From positions 1-64,000 of the forward strand of contig JAHJIN010000345.1 in assembly GCA_018823415.1 (NCBI GenBank): a DNA stretch of 64,000 bases, written 5' to 3'. The position numbers were made by a program, and so were the translations under genes. Under the pieces are notes generated by a model. That model searched no databases. It was not told the origin of the DNA and was given only the letters and a program-made list of their open reading frames with translations. Of this stretch, positions 7,941 to 16,576 are shown piece after piece. Source of the DNA: Chloroflexota bacterium. Lineage in GTDB: Bacteria > Chloroflexota > JAHJIN01. Every line of letters begins with the position of its first letter. Within the stretch, counting starts at the first letter, position 1.

Positions 7941-9218
7941 TCAGGCGGCGCCATCGGCCGGCCGGTCTGGTGATGTGCGGTTGCCGCGGCGGTTGCCGCG
8001 GCGAATCGCCAGGGCATAGAGCGGCACAACCGGCGATAGGATGAGCGCTGATGTGAACAGCGCGGCCCGGATCGACACGGCGCTGCCAATGGCTCCCACA
8101 ATCGGCCCCCCGCCGATCTGCCCGATGGCATCGACTTGGCTGCCCACGGAGAACATGGTGGCGCGCACTTGCGGGTCGTCGATGCGCTGGTTGAACCAGG
8201 CGTCGTACAGCGGATAGGTAACGCTGCGCAGCGTGCCGACGAGCCAGTAGAGCGCCAGCGCGATCCAGAACTGGCCGGTGAGGGCAAACCCGGCCAGCGC
8301 TGCCACGATGAGCCCGGCGCATAGCATCAACGTCCAGGCGATGGGCGCGGCGCGGCTCGTGTCCACCCGTCGCCGGGCCACTTCCACGGCGGCCAAGCTG
8401 ATGAGCAGCAACACCGCTCGGATGGCCCCAAACCAGACCACCGGGTCCACCGCGGTCAGCCCTGCCGGCGCTGCGAAATCCTCCAGCAGATGAGCCGTCC
8501 AAAGTCGGTCAAAGCCCTCGCTATACAGGCCATAGAACAGCCATATCCCCAGCAGCATGAGCAAGACCGGCTGCCGCTGCACCAGCAGGCGCGCGTCGCG
8601 CACCGTCTTGAGCATCGAGCCCCAGGTGGTGCGGTCGCTGGCTGCGGCCGGCGTAAAGCCTTCCTCCGACATGGTGAGGATCAGCAAGCACGCCAGCAGG
8701 ATCAATGCCGCGCCGCACAGCACGATAGGCAGCGCCACGCTCCCGCCGCCCAGCGCCAGGGCCACGCTGATGGGGATGCCCACCAGCCCGCCCAGTTGCC
8801 CGGCCTGCGAGCCGCGCAGGAATGCCGGCCCGGCCCGGTCCTCGCCCACCTCGTCGGCAATCCAGGCCTGAGTGGCTCCGCTGGTAAAGGTGTAGCCCAA
8901 CCCCCAAAACCCCTGGGCCAGGGCGATGGTCCAAAAGATCGGGAGCGAACCCTCTAGCATAAAGCCCAGGCCCATGATCACGTACCCGATAATGATGGAG
9001 AGGCGGCGGCTCTTGATGTCGGCCACCACGCCGGTGGGCACCTCAAAGAGGAACACCGTGATTTCCAGCGTCGTCCCCACCAGCACCAGTTGCAGCGGGT
9101 CCAGCCGGGCTATGGTGACCTGATAGAGCATGTTCACCGTAAAGATGGCCGAGAACAGGAGGGATGAGCTAAAGGAAAGGATGAGATAGAGGGTGAGAGG
9201 GTTCAGGGTTTTGCGCAT
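7941..9218 (-). CDS. major facilitator superfamily transporter
   Basis: 425 residues, about twelve hydrophobic segments in two halves separated by a polar loop near residues 190-215. The loop after the second helix, 'GVVADIKSRRLSIIIGYVIM', is the MFS motif A region (G-x-x-x-D-x-x-x-R-R). The substrate cannot be told. It resembles uncharacterised Chloroflexota/actinobacterial MFS proteins placed near drug-efflux carriers. It is a single gene, convergent with the surface protein and divergent from the membrane protein at 9365. Confidence 0.88.
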   Translation of the reverse strand: MRKTLNPLTLYLILSFSSSLLFSAIFTVNMLYQVTIARLDPLQLVLVGTTLEITVFLFEVPTGVVADIKSRRLSIIIGYVIMGLGFMLEGSLPIFWTIALAQGFWGLGYTFTSGATQAWIADEVGEDRAGPAFLRGSQAGQLGGLVGIPISVALALGGGSVALPIVLCGAALILLACLLILTMSEEGFTPAAASDRTTWGSMLKTVRDARLLVQRQPVLLMLLGIWLFYGLYSEGFDRLWTAHLLEDFAAPAGLTAVDPVVWFGAIRAVLLLISLAAVEVARRRVDTSRAAPIAWTLMLCAGLIVAALAGFALTGQFWIALALYWLVGTLRSVTYPLYDAWFNQRIDDPQVRATMFSVGSQVDAIGQIGGGPIVGAIGSAVSIRAALFTSALILSPVVPLYALAIRRGNRRGNRTSPDRPADGAA

Positions 9219-9329
9219 GGGTGGTTTGTTGTTTACCTGGTTGATCGCGTTGACGGTGTCAAATAGTCTATGGGCCGTTCGGACACCGATGCATTATACA
9301 TGCCTCTGACAAATCGGTCAACGCACTGG

Positions 9330-9358
9330 CTGCCATTCCGGGCCGGGTGTGGTATAAT
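9330..9358 (+). promoter_or_regulatory. promoter positioned for a leaderless transcript
   Basis: -10 TATAAT (9353-9358) with CTGCCA (9330-9335) at 17-bp spacing as a weak -35. The -10 ends six bases before the ATG at 9365, so transcription would start at or next to the start codon. No ribosome binding site is visible. Confidence 0.65.
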
Positions 9359-9364
9359 GGCGCT

Positions 9365-10696
9365 ATGAACGAGGAACGGCGCGTATCTGGTACAACCTTG
9401 TGGCGCGCGACCCTGCTGGTGCTGGCCGGCGTGGTGCTCTATGTGGCATACCAGGCCGAGCGGCCCCCCGTATCTCCGGATGCGCCGGTGGACCTGGCCC
9501 GGGCACTATGGTATCTGGCCTGCTCTATAACCCTGGTTGTGGTGTTGACCCTGTTCGCCGGGCGGGGCCGGTGGTCGTGGTCGCTCTCGGAAACGACGTG
9601 GCTGCGGCTGGTGCTGCTGGCCGGACTGGTGTTCATGGCGGTTGGTGGGGTAGCGGCAGTGCGGCGCGCCGGCGGCGCGCCAGACGTGATTGCCGTGGCG
9701 GCGCTAGGGCTGGGGTTGCTGCTGTTGCCACTCTGGCGGCCGGCCGGCTGGCGCGTGCTGCTCGCCTGTCTGCTGGCCGGTGTCGCCCTGCGGTTGGTGC
9801 TGGTGCCCTATACCCTGCTGGACGCTCGCCAGGCCGACATGTTGCCGCTGATCCAGGCCGCCGGCCAGCGCTTGTTGCAGGGCCAGTCGCCCTATGGGCT
9901 GTATGCGTTCCATGACTGGTCGCTGCCGCTGACGTATCTGCCGGTGACGTGGCTGGCCTATTTGCCGGCGGTGGCGTGGGGCGCGGACCTGCGCCTGGTG
10001 AACGTGGCGGCCAGCGCCGGGGCCGTGGTCATCCTGTGGGCCGCAGCGCGCCGATCAGCGGCAGCGCCGCTGGTGGGGGCCTTGTTCCTGCTGCCGCAAC
10101 TGGTGGCCTTTGACCTGTACGCCGAAGTGGCCGTGTTCTGGCTGGTGCTGACCGCGTTCCTGGCGTGCCTGGTGCGCGAGCGTTATGGGTGCGCGGCGGC
10201 CTGCTACGGACTGGCCCTGGCCGCCTCGCCGCTGGCGCTGGTGTTTCTGCCGCTACTGTTCGTGTTCTTATTGCGGCGACTGCTGGCGCGCCGGTTGGCC
10301 GGGGCCATGCTGCTGGCGGCTGGCGTGACCACGGCCCTGGTGCTGCCGTTCCTGCTCTGGTCGCCGGCCGAGTTTCTGTATGGTACGGTGACGTGGTTCA
10401 ACGACCCGGCCATCGCCGGGGCCGGCGGTTGGCTGGACCGCAATCAACTTTATCAGGTGGGGCTGGCGGGCTGGTTCTGGCTGTGGGGATGGGTGGCCGG
10501 GTTGCGGCCCATCCAGGCCGGGCTGGTGGTCCTGGCGACAGCGTTACTGTGGTGGCGCGGCCGGGGCTGGAGCGCCTTGCTCCTGGCGATGCTGGGGGCC
10601 TATGTGGGGTTTCTGTACTTTAACCTCATCATCTGGCCATACCTGTACGTGCCGGTGTTGTGGCTGGGCTTTTTGGTTCTGACAGAGGGTGAATGA
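9365..10696 (+). CDS. polytopic membrane protein, possible GT-C type glycosyltransferase
   Basis: 443 residues from the ATG at 9365; the track start six codons upstream overlaps the -10 box and is unlikely. About eleven membrane segments. A loop near residue 155-200 reads 'LLQGQSPYGLYAF' followed by 'PLTYLPVTWLAYLPA', the 'G-x-x-P-Y ... P-L-x-Y-x-P' arrangement seen in polyprenyl-phosphate-sugar-dependent membrane mannosyltransferases (GT87/DUF2029-like). I cannot confirm catalytic acidic residues, so the function is tentative. It seems to be translated leaderless, and ends at a strong bidirectional terminator shared with der. Confidence 0.7.
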   Translation: MNEERRVSGTTLWRATLLVLAGVVLYVAYQAERPPVSPDAPVDLARALWYLACSITLVVVLTLFAGRGRWSWSLSETTWLRLVLLAGLVFMAVGGVAAVRRAGGAPDVIAVAALGLGLLLLPLWRPAGWRVLLACLLAGVALRLVLVPYTLLDARQADMLPLIQAAGQRLLQGQSPYGLYAFHDWSLPLTYLPVTWLAYLPAVAWGADLRLVNVAASAGAVVILWAAARRSAAAPLVGALFLLPQLVAFDLYAEVAVFWLVLTAFLACLVRERYGCAAACYGLALAASPLALVFLPLLFVFLLRRLLARRLAGAMLLAAGVTTALVLPFLLWSPAEFLYGTVTWFNDPAIAGAGGWLDRNQLYQVGLAGWFWLWGWVAGLRPIQAGLVVLATALLWWRGRGWSALLLAMLGAYVGFLYFNLIIWPYLYVPVLWLGFLVLTEGE

Positions 10697-10714
10697 CCGG
10701 CGCATAGCCGGTGC

Positions 10715-10745
10715 AAGGCCCGTCATCGTGGCGATGACGGGCCTT
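10715..10745. terminator. bidirectional Rho-independent terminator
   Basis: Perfect 14-bp stem AAGGCCCGTCATCG / CGATGACGGGCCTT with a 3-base loop. It sits between the convergent membrane protein gene and der and can serve both. Confidence 0.85.
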
Positions 10746-10751
10746 TTGGCG

Positions 10752-12065
10752 TTAATGGGCGCGGAACGAGAGCTTGATTGGCGTACCTTGAAAGCCAAAC
10801 TCCTCACGCAGTTGGTTTTCCAGGTAGCGCTGATAGGAAAAATGAACCAGTTCGGGCTGGTTGACGAAAAACACAAACGTGGGCGGGTCCACGGCCGGCT
10901 GGGTGACATAGTAAAAGCGCAAGCGTTGACCTTTTTTGGTGGGCGGGGCATGCTGGTACGTGATGCGGCGCAAAAAGCGGTTCAGTGGCCCGGTGGGAAT
11001 GCGCAAGGCCCGGTTCTCGCTGATGCCCAGGGCCAGGTCCATCACCTTGTCCACGCGCTGGCGCGTGAGGGCCGAGATAAAGACAATGGGCACATAGTCC
11101 ACAAACTTGAGCTGGTCCATGATGAAGGCAGTGTATTCATCGATGGTGTGCCCGGTCTTGTCGGGCACCAGATCCCACTTGTTGACGGCGATGACCACAC
11201 CTTTGCTGGCCTCGATGATATAGCCGGCGATGTGGGCATCCTGGGCGGTGACGCCCTCAGTCGCGTCCAAAACCAGCACGGCCACGTCGGCGCGATTGAT
11301 GGCCTTGAGGGCGCGCAGCACGCTGTATTTTTCCACGCCGCTTTCGATGCGGCCGCGCCGACGGATGCCGGCCGTGTCGATGAGCACCACCGGTTGGCCG
11401 GCCCAGACGATGGGTGTGTCGATGGCGTCGCGGGTGGTGCCGGGGACCGGGCTCACGATGGCGCGTTCGCGGCCCAGGAGGGCGTTGAGCAGCGAGCTCT
11501 TGCCCACGTTGGGCCGGCCCACAATCGCCACGTGGATCATGTCCTCGTCATCGGCCGGCTCGTCCGCCGGCAGGTGGGCCACAATGGCATCCAACAGGTC
11601 GCCGGTGCCGGTACCGTGCAGTGCCGAGATGGGGATGGGATCACCCAGGCCCAGTTCATAGAATTCCAGGGCAGCCAGGCGGCGCGCCTCGTTTTCGCAC
11701 TTGTTCACTGCCAGGATCACCGGTTGCTGGGCGTCGCCCCGGCGGATCAGGTCGGCCACGCTGTAATCCAGGCCGGTGAGGCCGTCGACCGCATCGGTGA
11801 GAAACACCACCACGTCGGCCTCGGCGATGGCGGCCTGGGCCTGTTCGCGGATGCGCGCGCTCATATCATCGCTGCTGCCCAGGTCCAGCCCCCCGGTGTC
11901 AATGATGGCAAACGTATGCCCGGTCCATTCCGCATCGGCATAGAGCCGGTCGCGCGTGGTGCCGGCCACGTCGTCCACGATGGCCTGGCGCCGGCCGGCG
12001 AGCCGGTTGAACAGGGTCGATTTGCCCACGTTGGGGCGTCCCACAATGGCGACAAGAGCTTTCAT
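10752..12065 (-). CDS. der: ribosome assembly GTPase Der (EngA)
   Basis: 437 residues with two tandem GTPase domains and a C-terminal KH-like domain, the hallmark of Der, which acts in 50S subunit maturation. Walker A motifs 'GRPNVGKSTLFNRL' (near residue 8) and 'GRPNVGKSSLLNAL' (near 180). Switch/G2-G3 parts are 'DVAGTTRD'...'DTGG' and 'PVPGTTRD'...'DTAG'. NKCE and NKWD are the base-specificity motifs. The KH-like domain includes 'RRITYQHAPPTKKGQRLRFY'. It lies downstream of ybbR, separated by one copy of the intercistronic repeat, whose end ('ccaggttagg') provides the only Shine-Dalgarno-like sequence upstream of the ATG. Confidence 0.97.
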   Translation of the reverse strand: MKALVAIVGRPNVGKSTLFNRLAGRRQAIVDDVAGTTRDRLYADAEWTGHTFAIIDTGGLDLGSSDDMSARIREQAQAAIAEADVVVFLTDAVDGLTGLDYSVADLIRRGDAQQPVILAVNKCENEARRLAALEFYELGLGDPIPISALHGTGTGDLLDAIVAHLPADEPADDEDMIHVAIVGRPNVGKSSLLNALLGRERAIVSPVPGTTRDAIDTPIVWAGQPVVLIDTAGIRRRGRIESGVEKYSVLRALKAINRADVAVLVLDATEGVTAQDAHIAGYIIEASKGVVIAVNKWDLVPDKTGHTIDEYTAFIMDQLKFVDYVPIVFISALTRQRVDKVMDLALGISENRALRIPTGPLNRFLRRITYQHAPPTKKGQRLRFYYVTQPAVDPPTFVFFVNQPELVHFSYQRYLENQLREEFGFQGTPIKLSFRAH

Positions 12066-12070
12066 GGCAT

Positions 12071-12151
12071 CCTAACCTGGATAAACCAGAACCAACCAAG
12101 ATGGCGCTTTTGAGAATTCGTGTTCGTTGTCCAAGAATTGCGCTGGTTAGG
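12071..12151 (-). repeat. intercistronic palindromic repeat, family 1, copy A
   Basis: 81 bp bounded by CCTAACC...GGTTAGG. It fills the gap between the ybbR stop (3 bases away) and the der ATG (5 bases away). The body resembles copies at 50135, 53364 and 56062: 'cctggataaaccaga.ccaacca' at one end and 'caagaatt..gctggttagg' at the other. This is the most diverged of the four good copies. Confidence 0.85.
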
Positions 12152-12154
12152 CCC

Positions 12155-13366
12155 CTACTTGGCAGTGATGGTGACGGTGATGAGGCCGGGGTCGGTGCTC
12201 AACACGGTCACGGGCATGGTGGGCGTGATGATGATGCTGGGGGCGATGGGATAGGTCCCAGCTTCCAGGCCGGTCACGTCCACATAGGCAATGACGGATT
12301 GGGGCGCCAGGTCGCGCAGGGTAATCAGGTCGCCCGCGAGCTGGATGTCGAGGGTAGAGAATGACAGGCCGGCGTTCCACAGTTCTGGGTCCAGGCCGCG
12401 TATCTCGATGGGGCGGCGCACAAACTGACCGCCGGGGACGGGCACCACGTCGATGCGCACCAGCACACTGTCGCGTTCTGCCACCTGAACGCCCTCGGGC
12501 AAGATCAGCTTGGTGTCCTGATAGGTGGTATTGCGGAGGCCGTCGATGTTTAGCGGTACCGTATCGACCAGTTGCACGTTACTCAGGGCTTCCAGGGTGC
12601 CTTGCAGCGTGATGGCGGTGGGCACCACTCCGATGTTGCGCACCCAGTAGCCGGCAGCCGGTTCGCCATCCAGCACCGCATGCACCGGGACCGTCTTGTA
12701 GCTGATCAGTTGCTTGATAGGGACGGCCAGGGCCACGGTTTGCGGGTTTACCGTCAGGCCGGTGATCTCTTGGCCCTGGTTGTTTTCGGCGACGGGGCGC
12801 ACGGCCCGTTGAATGCTCACCGTGATGCCGGCCAAGTCCAGATCTACCACGGCGCGTGTGGCGGGCTTGACCAGGCTCTCGGCCCCGGTGACAGTGACCT
12901 GATCGGGCGTGACGGAATAGGCCTCGGCTCCATAGCCCGGCGGCGGGTCTGACAGGATGTTGACCTGCACCGGGATGGTTTTTTCGATGGACTGCTCCAG
13001 GCGCACGGTAATGCGCTCGGGATCGGTCTTGACGACGGTCATATAGGGCACAGAACAGCGAACGTGCACAGGCAGGTCGTGGCGGCCCGAGCCGATGCCG
13101 GCAAAGTCGATCCAGACCGAAAAGCTGGAGGAGCGCAGGGCATCCCACCCGTCTTTGGGGCCTTGGAGGGTGACGAGCACGGTGTCGGCGCTGTTCTCCA
13201 TTAACACCAGGTCGGCGCCCAGGCCGATCTTTTCTACCGGGATGGGGTTGCCAAACGTTCCCGCGCGGTTGGGATTCTCTTCGCTGACGGCTGCCACCCA
13301 GACCAGTATGGCCATGCCCAGGGCCCACAAGAGCAGGACCAGGTTTTTGGTTGCTGCGCGCATCAT
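12155..13366 (-). CDS. cdaR: YbbR-domain protein, regulator of c-di-AMP synthase (CdaR)
   Basis: 403 residues: one N-terminal membrane anchor ('LVLLLWALGMAILVWVAAV') then three to four YbbR repeats of about 85 residues each on the outside, each with the pattern 'K.IPV.v...g.p..GY.......P..v.v.G'. In Firmicutes CdaR binds and modulates CdaA. The start at 13366 overlaps the cdaA stop by four bases (ATGA), so the two are translationally coupled. A weaker alternative is the next ATG at 13363. Confidence 0.9.
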   Translation of the reverse strand: MMRAATKNLVLLLWALGMAILVWVAAVSEENPNRAGTFGNPIPVEKIGLGADLVLMENSADTVLVTLQGPKDGWDALRSSSFSVWIDFAGIGSGRHDLPVHVRCSVPYMTVVKTDPERITVRLEQSIEKTIPVQVNILSDPPPGYGAEAYSVTPDQVTVTGAESLVKPATRAVVDLDLAGITVSIQRAVRPVAENNQGQEITGLTVNPQTVALAVPIKQLISYKTVPVHAVLDGEPAAGYWVRNIGVVPTAITLQGTLEALSNVQLVDTVPLNIDGLRNTTYQDTKLILPEGVQVAERDSVLVRIDVVPVPGGQFVRRPIEIRGLDPELWNAGLSFSTLDIQLAGDLITLRDLAPQSVIAYVDVTGLEAGTYPIAPSIIITPTMPVTVLSTDPGLITVTITAK

Positions 13367-14172
13367 CGCCTCCACCAGCGATTGAGAACGGGGCGCTGGG
13401 TGTATAGGGCTGTCAGTCGGCGCTGCAATTGCTCGCCGTTCAGGTTGCGCGTGAGATGGCCGTTGTGGGCCAGCGAGATGATGCCGGTCTCTTCGGACAC
13501 CACAATAGCCAGGGCGTCTGTCCCTTCCGAGATGCCCAGGCCGGCGCGATGCCGCGTGCCCAGGTGCTCGTCGGACATCAGGCTGTCGCTGAGTGGCAAG
13601 AGGCAGCCGGCGGCGGCCAGTCGCCAGTTGCGGATCATGACCGCGCCATCGTGCAGGGGCGTGTCGGGGTAAAAGATGGTGAGCAGCAGGGCCGCCGAGA
13701 TGTCGGCGTCCAGATCCACGCCGGTGTCGATATAGTCTTGCAGACCGGTCTCGCGCTCCATCACGATGAGCGCGCCGCGCTTGCGTTCGGACAGTAGCAC
13801 GGAGGCCCGGCCCAGTTCGTCGAACACGCGGGCCATTTCGGCATGGTTGTTGCGGCCCAGACCGGGGATCAGGACGCCGGTGCGCCCCAACCGTTCCAGA
13901 CCGCGCCGAATTTCGGGTTGAAAGATGACCGGCAGGGCAAAGACCAGGGCCGGAAAGACCAAGCGCATCAGCCAGTTAAAGGCTGTGATGGGCAAGAACA
14001 GTCCTACCAGCCAGAGGGTGATTGCCAGCAGGGTCAGGCCGCGCAGCAGCGATTCGGCGCGCGTGCCCCGAAAGAGCATCAGGATCAGATAGAACAAGGC
14101 TGTCACCAGCAAGATGTCCAGCACGCTGATGGGCTGGACGGCGCGAGAGAGCAGCCAACCGAGATCGGACAT
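13363..14172 (-). CDS. cdaA: diadenylate cyclase CdaA
   Basis: Makes cyclic di-AMP from two ATP at the membrane. 269 residues: three N-terminal membrane helices (to about residue 85), then the DAC domain with the catalytic 'DGAVMIRNWRLAAAGC' and the 'GTRHRAGLGISE' motif (RHR). Both signature motifs are intact. The partner cdaR overlaps its stop codon. Upstream, 43 bases away on the same strand, is the TPR protein, so the transcript may start further up. c-di-AMP commonly governs osmolyte and potassium balance, but no target gene is evident in this window. Confidence 0.95.
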   Translation of the reverse strand: MSDLGWLLSRAVQPISVLDILLVTALFYLILMLFRGTRAESLLRGLTLLAITLWLVGLFLPITAFNWLMRLVFPALVFALPVIFQPEIRRGLERLGRTGVLIPGLGRNNHAEMARVFDELGRASVLLSERKRGALIVMERETGLQDYIDTGVDLDADISAALLLTIFYPDTPLHDGAVMIRNWRLAAAGCLLPLSDSLMSDEHLGTRHRAGLGISEGTDALAIVVSEETGIISLAHNGHLTRNLNGEQLQRRLTALYTQRPVLNRWWRR

Positions 14173-14215
14173 GGAATGGGTGCCTTTATTTGCCCAGGGT
14201 GATCGCCCGGTGGCG

Positions 14216-16471
14216 TTAGCCGGGGCGCAATTGCCGCAGCAGTTGGCGATATGCGTTCACGTTGGGTGGTTCCAGGGCCACAATGGACTCGATGGTGGCG
14301 AGGGTATCCTGAAACAGGCCCTGGTTCATTTGCATCTCGCCCAGCTTGTCCAGTTCGACCACGGCCTGTTCTTTTAGGCCCCGCGCGATATAGGCCTGGG
14401 CCAGGGCTTGCCGGGCGTCGAGATCGTTGGGCTGGTGGCGTACCTGGGCCTGGAGTTCGGCCAGGGCGTCGTTGGTGGGCGCCTGGTCCGGTGGGGCAAG
14501 GCCGGCCAGTTCGGCCTGGGCCAGGTCAGGACGGCCTTGTTTCAGATATAGTTCGCCCAGTTGCCGACGCAGTTCCGGGTTTTGGGCGTCCAGTTTCTTG
14601 GCCTGTAACAGCGCGGCGATGGCCCGGCTCCAGTCTACCCGACTGGTGTAGGCCGTGGCAATGCTGCGATATAGGGTCACGCCCCACTTGCGCGGCTCGG
14701 TGGCGTGGGGAGCTAGTTTCAGGGCCTGGGAGTATAGCTCGACGGCCTCTTCGACCTGGAGGGTTTGCAGGTAGGTAGATGCCGTCTCCATGTGTTGCCG
14801 AATGGCGTCGTCATAGCGACCTTGCTGTTGCAGCAGGGTGATGAGATCGTCGCGCGCCGCCATGTTGTCTGGGACCAGCATCAGCATGTCCTGGTAGACC
14901 TGTACCGCCTGGTCCAGTTCGTTGCGCACCTTGTAGGTCTTGGCCAGCATTTCATACTTTTCCACAGCCTCGTTGAGCCGGCCTTGCCGGGTATAGATTT
15001 CGGCCAGTCGCCGGTGAATGGGCAGATACCCCGGGGCGTGCTCGATGACGCGCTGGCACTGGTCGATGGCGGCCATGAAATAGTTGCGCGCCAGGTATTC
15101 TTGACTCAGCGCAATCGACTCCATGACCACGTGATACGCCGGCACGGCAAAAAAGTCGGCCAGGGTGGCGATCTGGTCGCCCACGGCCAGCGCGTTGGCG
15201 CGTTGGCGCGCGTCGATGGCGCGTTGCTCCCAGTCTTCGTTGTTGAGAAACTCGTTAAGCGAGCTGCAAAAGGCGGTGGCCTGCGCCGGGTCCACGCCGG
15301 CCATATAGCTCTCGGCCAGCCCGTCGTATATCTGACCGAGCCGGTCCGCTTCTTGTTCGTCTACCGTGCGCAGGTCCACACGCTTGAGGGCCTCGATGCT
15401 ATGGTGCAGGGCCTGGTCGAGCATGCCCTGGGCCTGATAGATCTGGCTCAGGGCAAAGTGGCTGGCCAAGCCATAGTCTGGGTGCTGGGTGGTTTGCGAC
15501 AGGCAGGTGATGGCCTGGTCCCAGTGGTTCTGGCGCGTATGCAAAATGCCCAGGTTCAGGCTGATCTCGGGTTGCCGGGCGCCACCCTGCTGGGCTTCCT
15601 GGTAGCGGGCCAGAGCCTGCTTGACCATGTCGCGCGCCTGATAATCGATGGCTTGCCCAATGAGGGCATTCATCTGCTGACGGCCCAGTTGAAAGGATAC
15701 CCGGCCGTCGGCCGTGCTTTTTACCACGGCGGCCAGGTCGATCTCACCCCGATCTGGAGCCTGCTCGTCAAAGATCTGCTCGGCCAGACGAGACATGGCG
15801 TCCTGGGCGGCCTGGCTGATGGGGTTGCCGCGCCGGGTCGCCACCGACACGCTAAAGATACCGCTCTCTAGCGCCTCTAGCCGCAGGTCTTCGAGCAGGG
15901 CGCGTGCCTCGACGTTGGTATTGTCCAGCGCCAGCGCGCGTTCGCATTCCTGAATGGCCTGGGTCACCTCGCCGCGCCCGCGATAGACGCGGGCCAACGC
16001 CAGTGCCTCTTGCAGAGCGTCGTGCATGTCCTGGCGACTGCCGCCAGAGGCATAGACCTCGCTCAGGCGCCGCCGGGCCTCGGCGTGGTCGGGCTGCCAC
16101 TGGATCACGCGCCGCCAACTCGCGATGGCCGAGGCGCGATCACCCAGAGCCATGTGGCGCTCGGCCAGGTCCAGCGAAACGGCAACAGCCTGGTCCTTGT
16201 GGCCCAACTGGGCCTGGAGTTCGGCGATCTTGTCCAGGAGCGCCACATCGTCTGGCGTTTGTGTTTGCGCTTGCTGGTAACAGGTCAAGGCCTCCTGGTG
16301 GAGACCCTGGTTCAGATAGGCCTGCCCCAGACAGGTCTGGGCTGTCACATCGCCGGGGCTTTGGTCCAGCGCGCGTTGGTAGGCCTGGACAGCCTGAGGC
16401 CAGCGGCCATCCCACGCGCAGGTGTGGCCCTCTTGTATGGCTTGTTCGTAGGCGGCACGATCTCGTGGCAT
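14216..16471 (-). CDS. tetratricopeptide-repeat protein
   Basis: 751 residues, nearly all TPR-like helical hairpins of the type 'A..LG.iY..QG..deAi..y..al...P'. Repeats are clear at residues 10-150, 270-380, 480-600 and 620-740. No signal peptide, membrane segment or enzymatic motif, so probably a cytoplasmic scaffold. The start at 16471 (not 16495) has 'ggggaggcc' at good spacing. It lies between argF and cdaA on the same strand. A functional tie to either is not shown by the sequence. Confidence 0.85.
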   Translation of the reverse strand: MPRDRAAYEQAIQEGHTCAWDGRWPQAVQAYQRALDQSPGDVTAQTCLGQAYLNQGLHQEALTCYQQAQTQTPDDVALLDKIAELQAQLGHKDQAVAVSLDLAERHMALGDRASAIASWRRVIQWQPDHAEARRRLSEVYASGGSRQDMHDALQEALALARVYRGRGEVTQAIQECERALALDNTNVEARALLEDLRLEALESGIFSVSVATRRGNPISQAAQDAMSRLAEQIFDEQAPDRGEIDLAAVVKSTADGRVSFQLGRQQMNALIGQAIDYQARDMVKQALARYQEAQQGGARQPEISLNLGILHTRQNHWDQAITCLSQTTQHPDYGLASHFALSQIYQAQGMLDQALHHSIEALKRVDLRTVDEQEADRLGQIYDGLAESYMAGVDPAQATAFCSSLNEFLNNEDWEQRAIDARQRANALAVGDQIATLADFFAVPAYHVVMESIALSQEYLARNYFMAAIDQCQRVIEHAPGYLPIHRRLAEIYTRQGRLNEAVEKYEMLAKTYKVRNELDQAVQVYQDMLMLVPDNMAARDDLITLLQQQGRYDDAIRQHMETASTYLQTLQVEEAVELYSQALKLAPHATEPRKWGVTLYRSIATAYTSRVDWSRAIAALLQAKKLDAQNPELRRQLGELYLKQGRPDLAQAELAGLAPPDQAPTNDALAELQAQVRHQPNDLDARQALAQAYIARGLKEQAVVELDKLGEMQMNQGLFQDTLATIESIVALEPPNVNAYRQLLRQLRPG

Positions 16472-16506
16472 CAGATGGCCTCCCCGGTGAATCACTTTGC
16501 CCGTTC

Positions 16507-16529
16507 GCGACGGATTAGAAATCCGTCGC
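16507..16529. repeat. perfect 10-bp hairpin downstream of argF
   Basis: GCGACGGATT-aga-AATCCGTCGC lies between argF and the TPR gene. There is no T run on the argF (minus) side, so it is at best a weak or Rho-assisted terminator or an mRNA-stabilising stem. Confidence 0.5.
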
Positions 16530-16576
16530 CGGGATACGGCTAGGTTTTCGTGCTGTTCGGTGCCCGTCTGGGAACC

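Noticed and set aside
10689-12113. Plus-strand ORF of 474 residues
   Set aside because: It is antisense to der, whose protein is unmistakable; the composition (Gly/His/Gln/Asp-rich) is that of a shadow frame in GC-rich DNA.
14765-15871. Plus-strand ORF of 368 residues
   Set aside because: Antisense shadow of the TPR protein.
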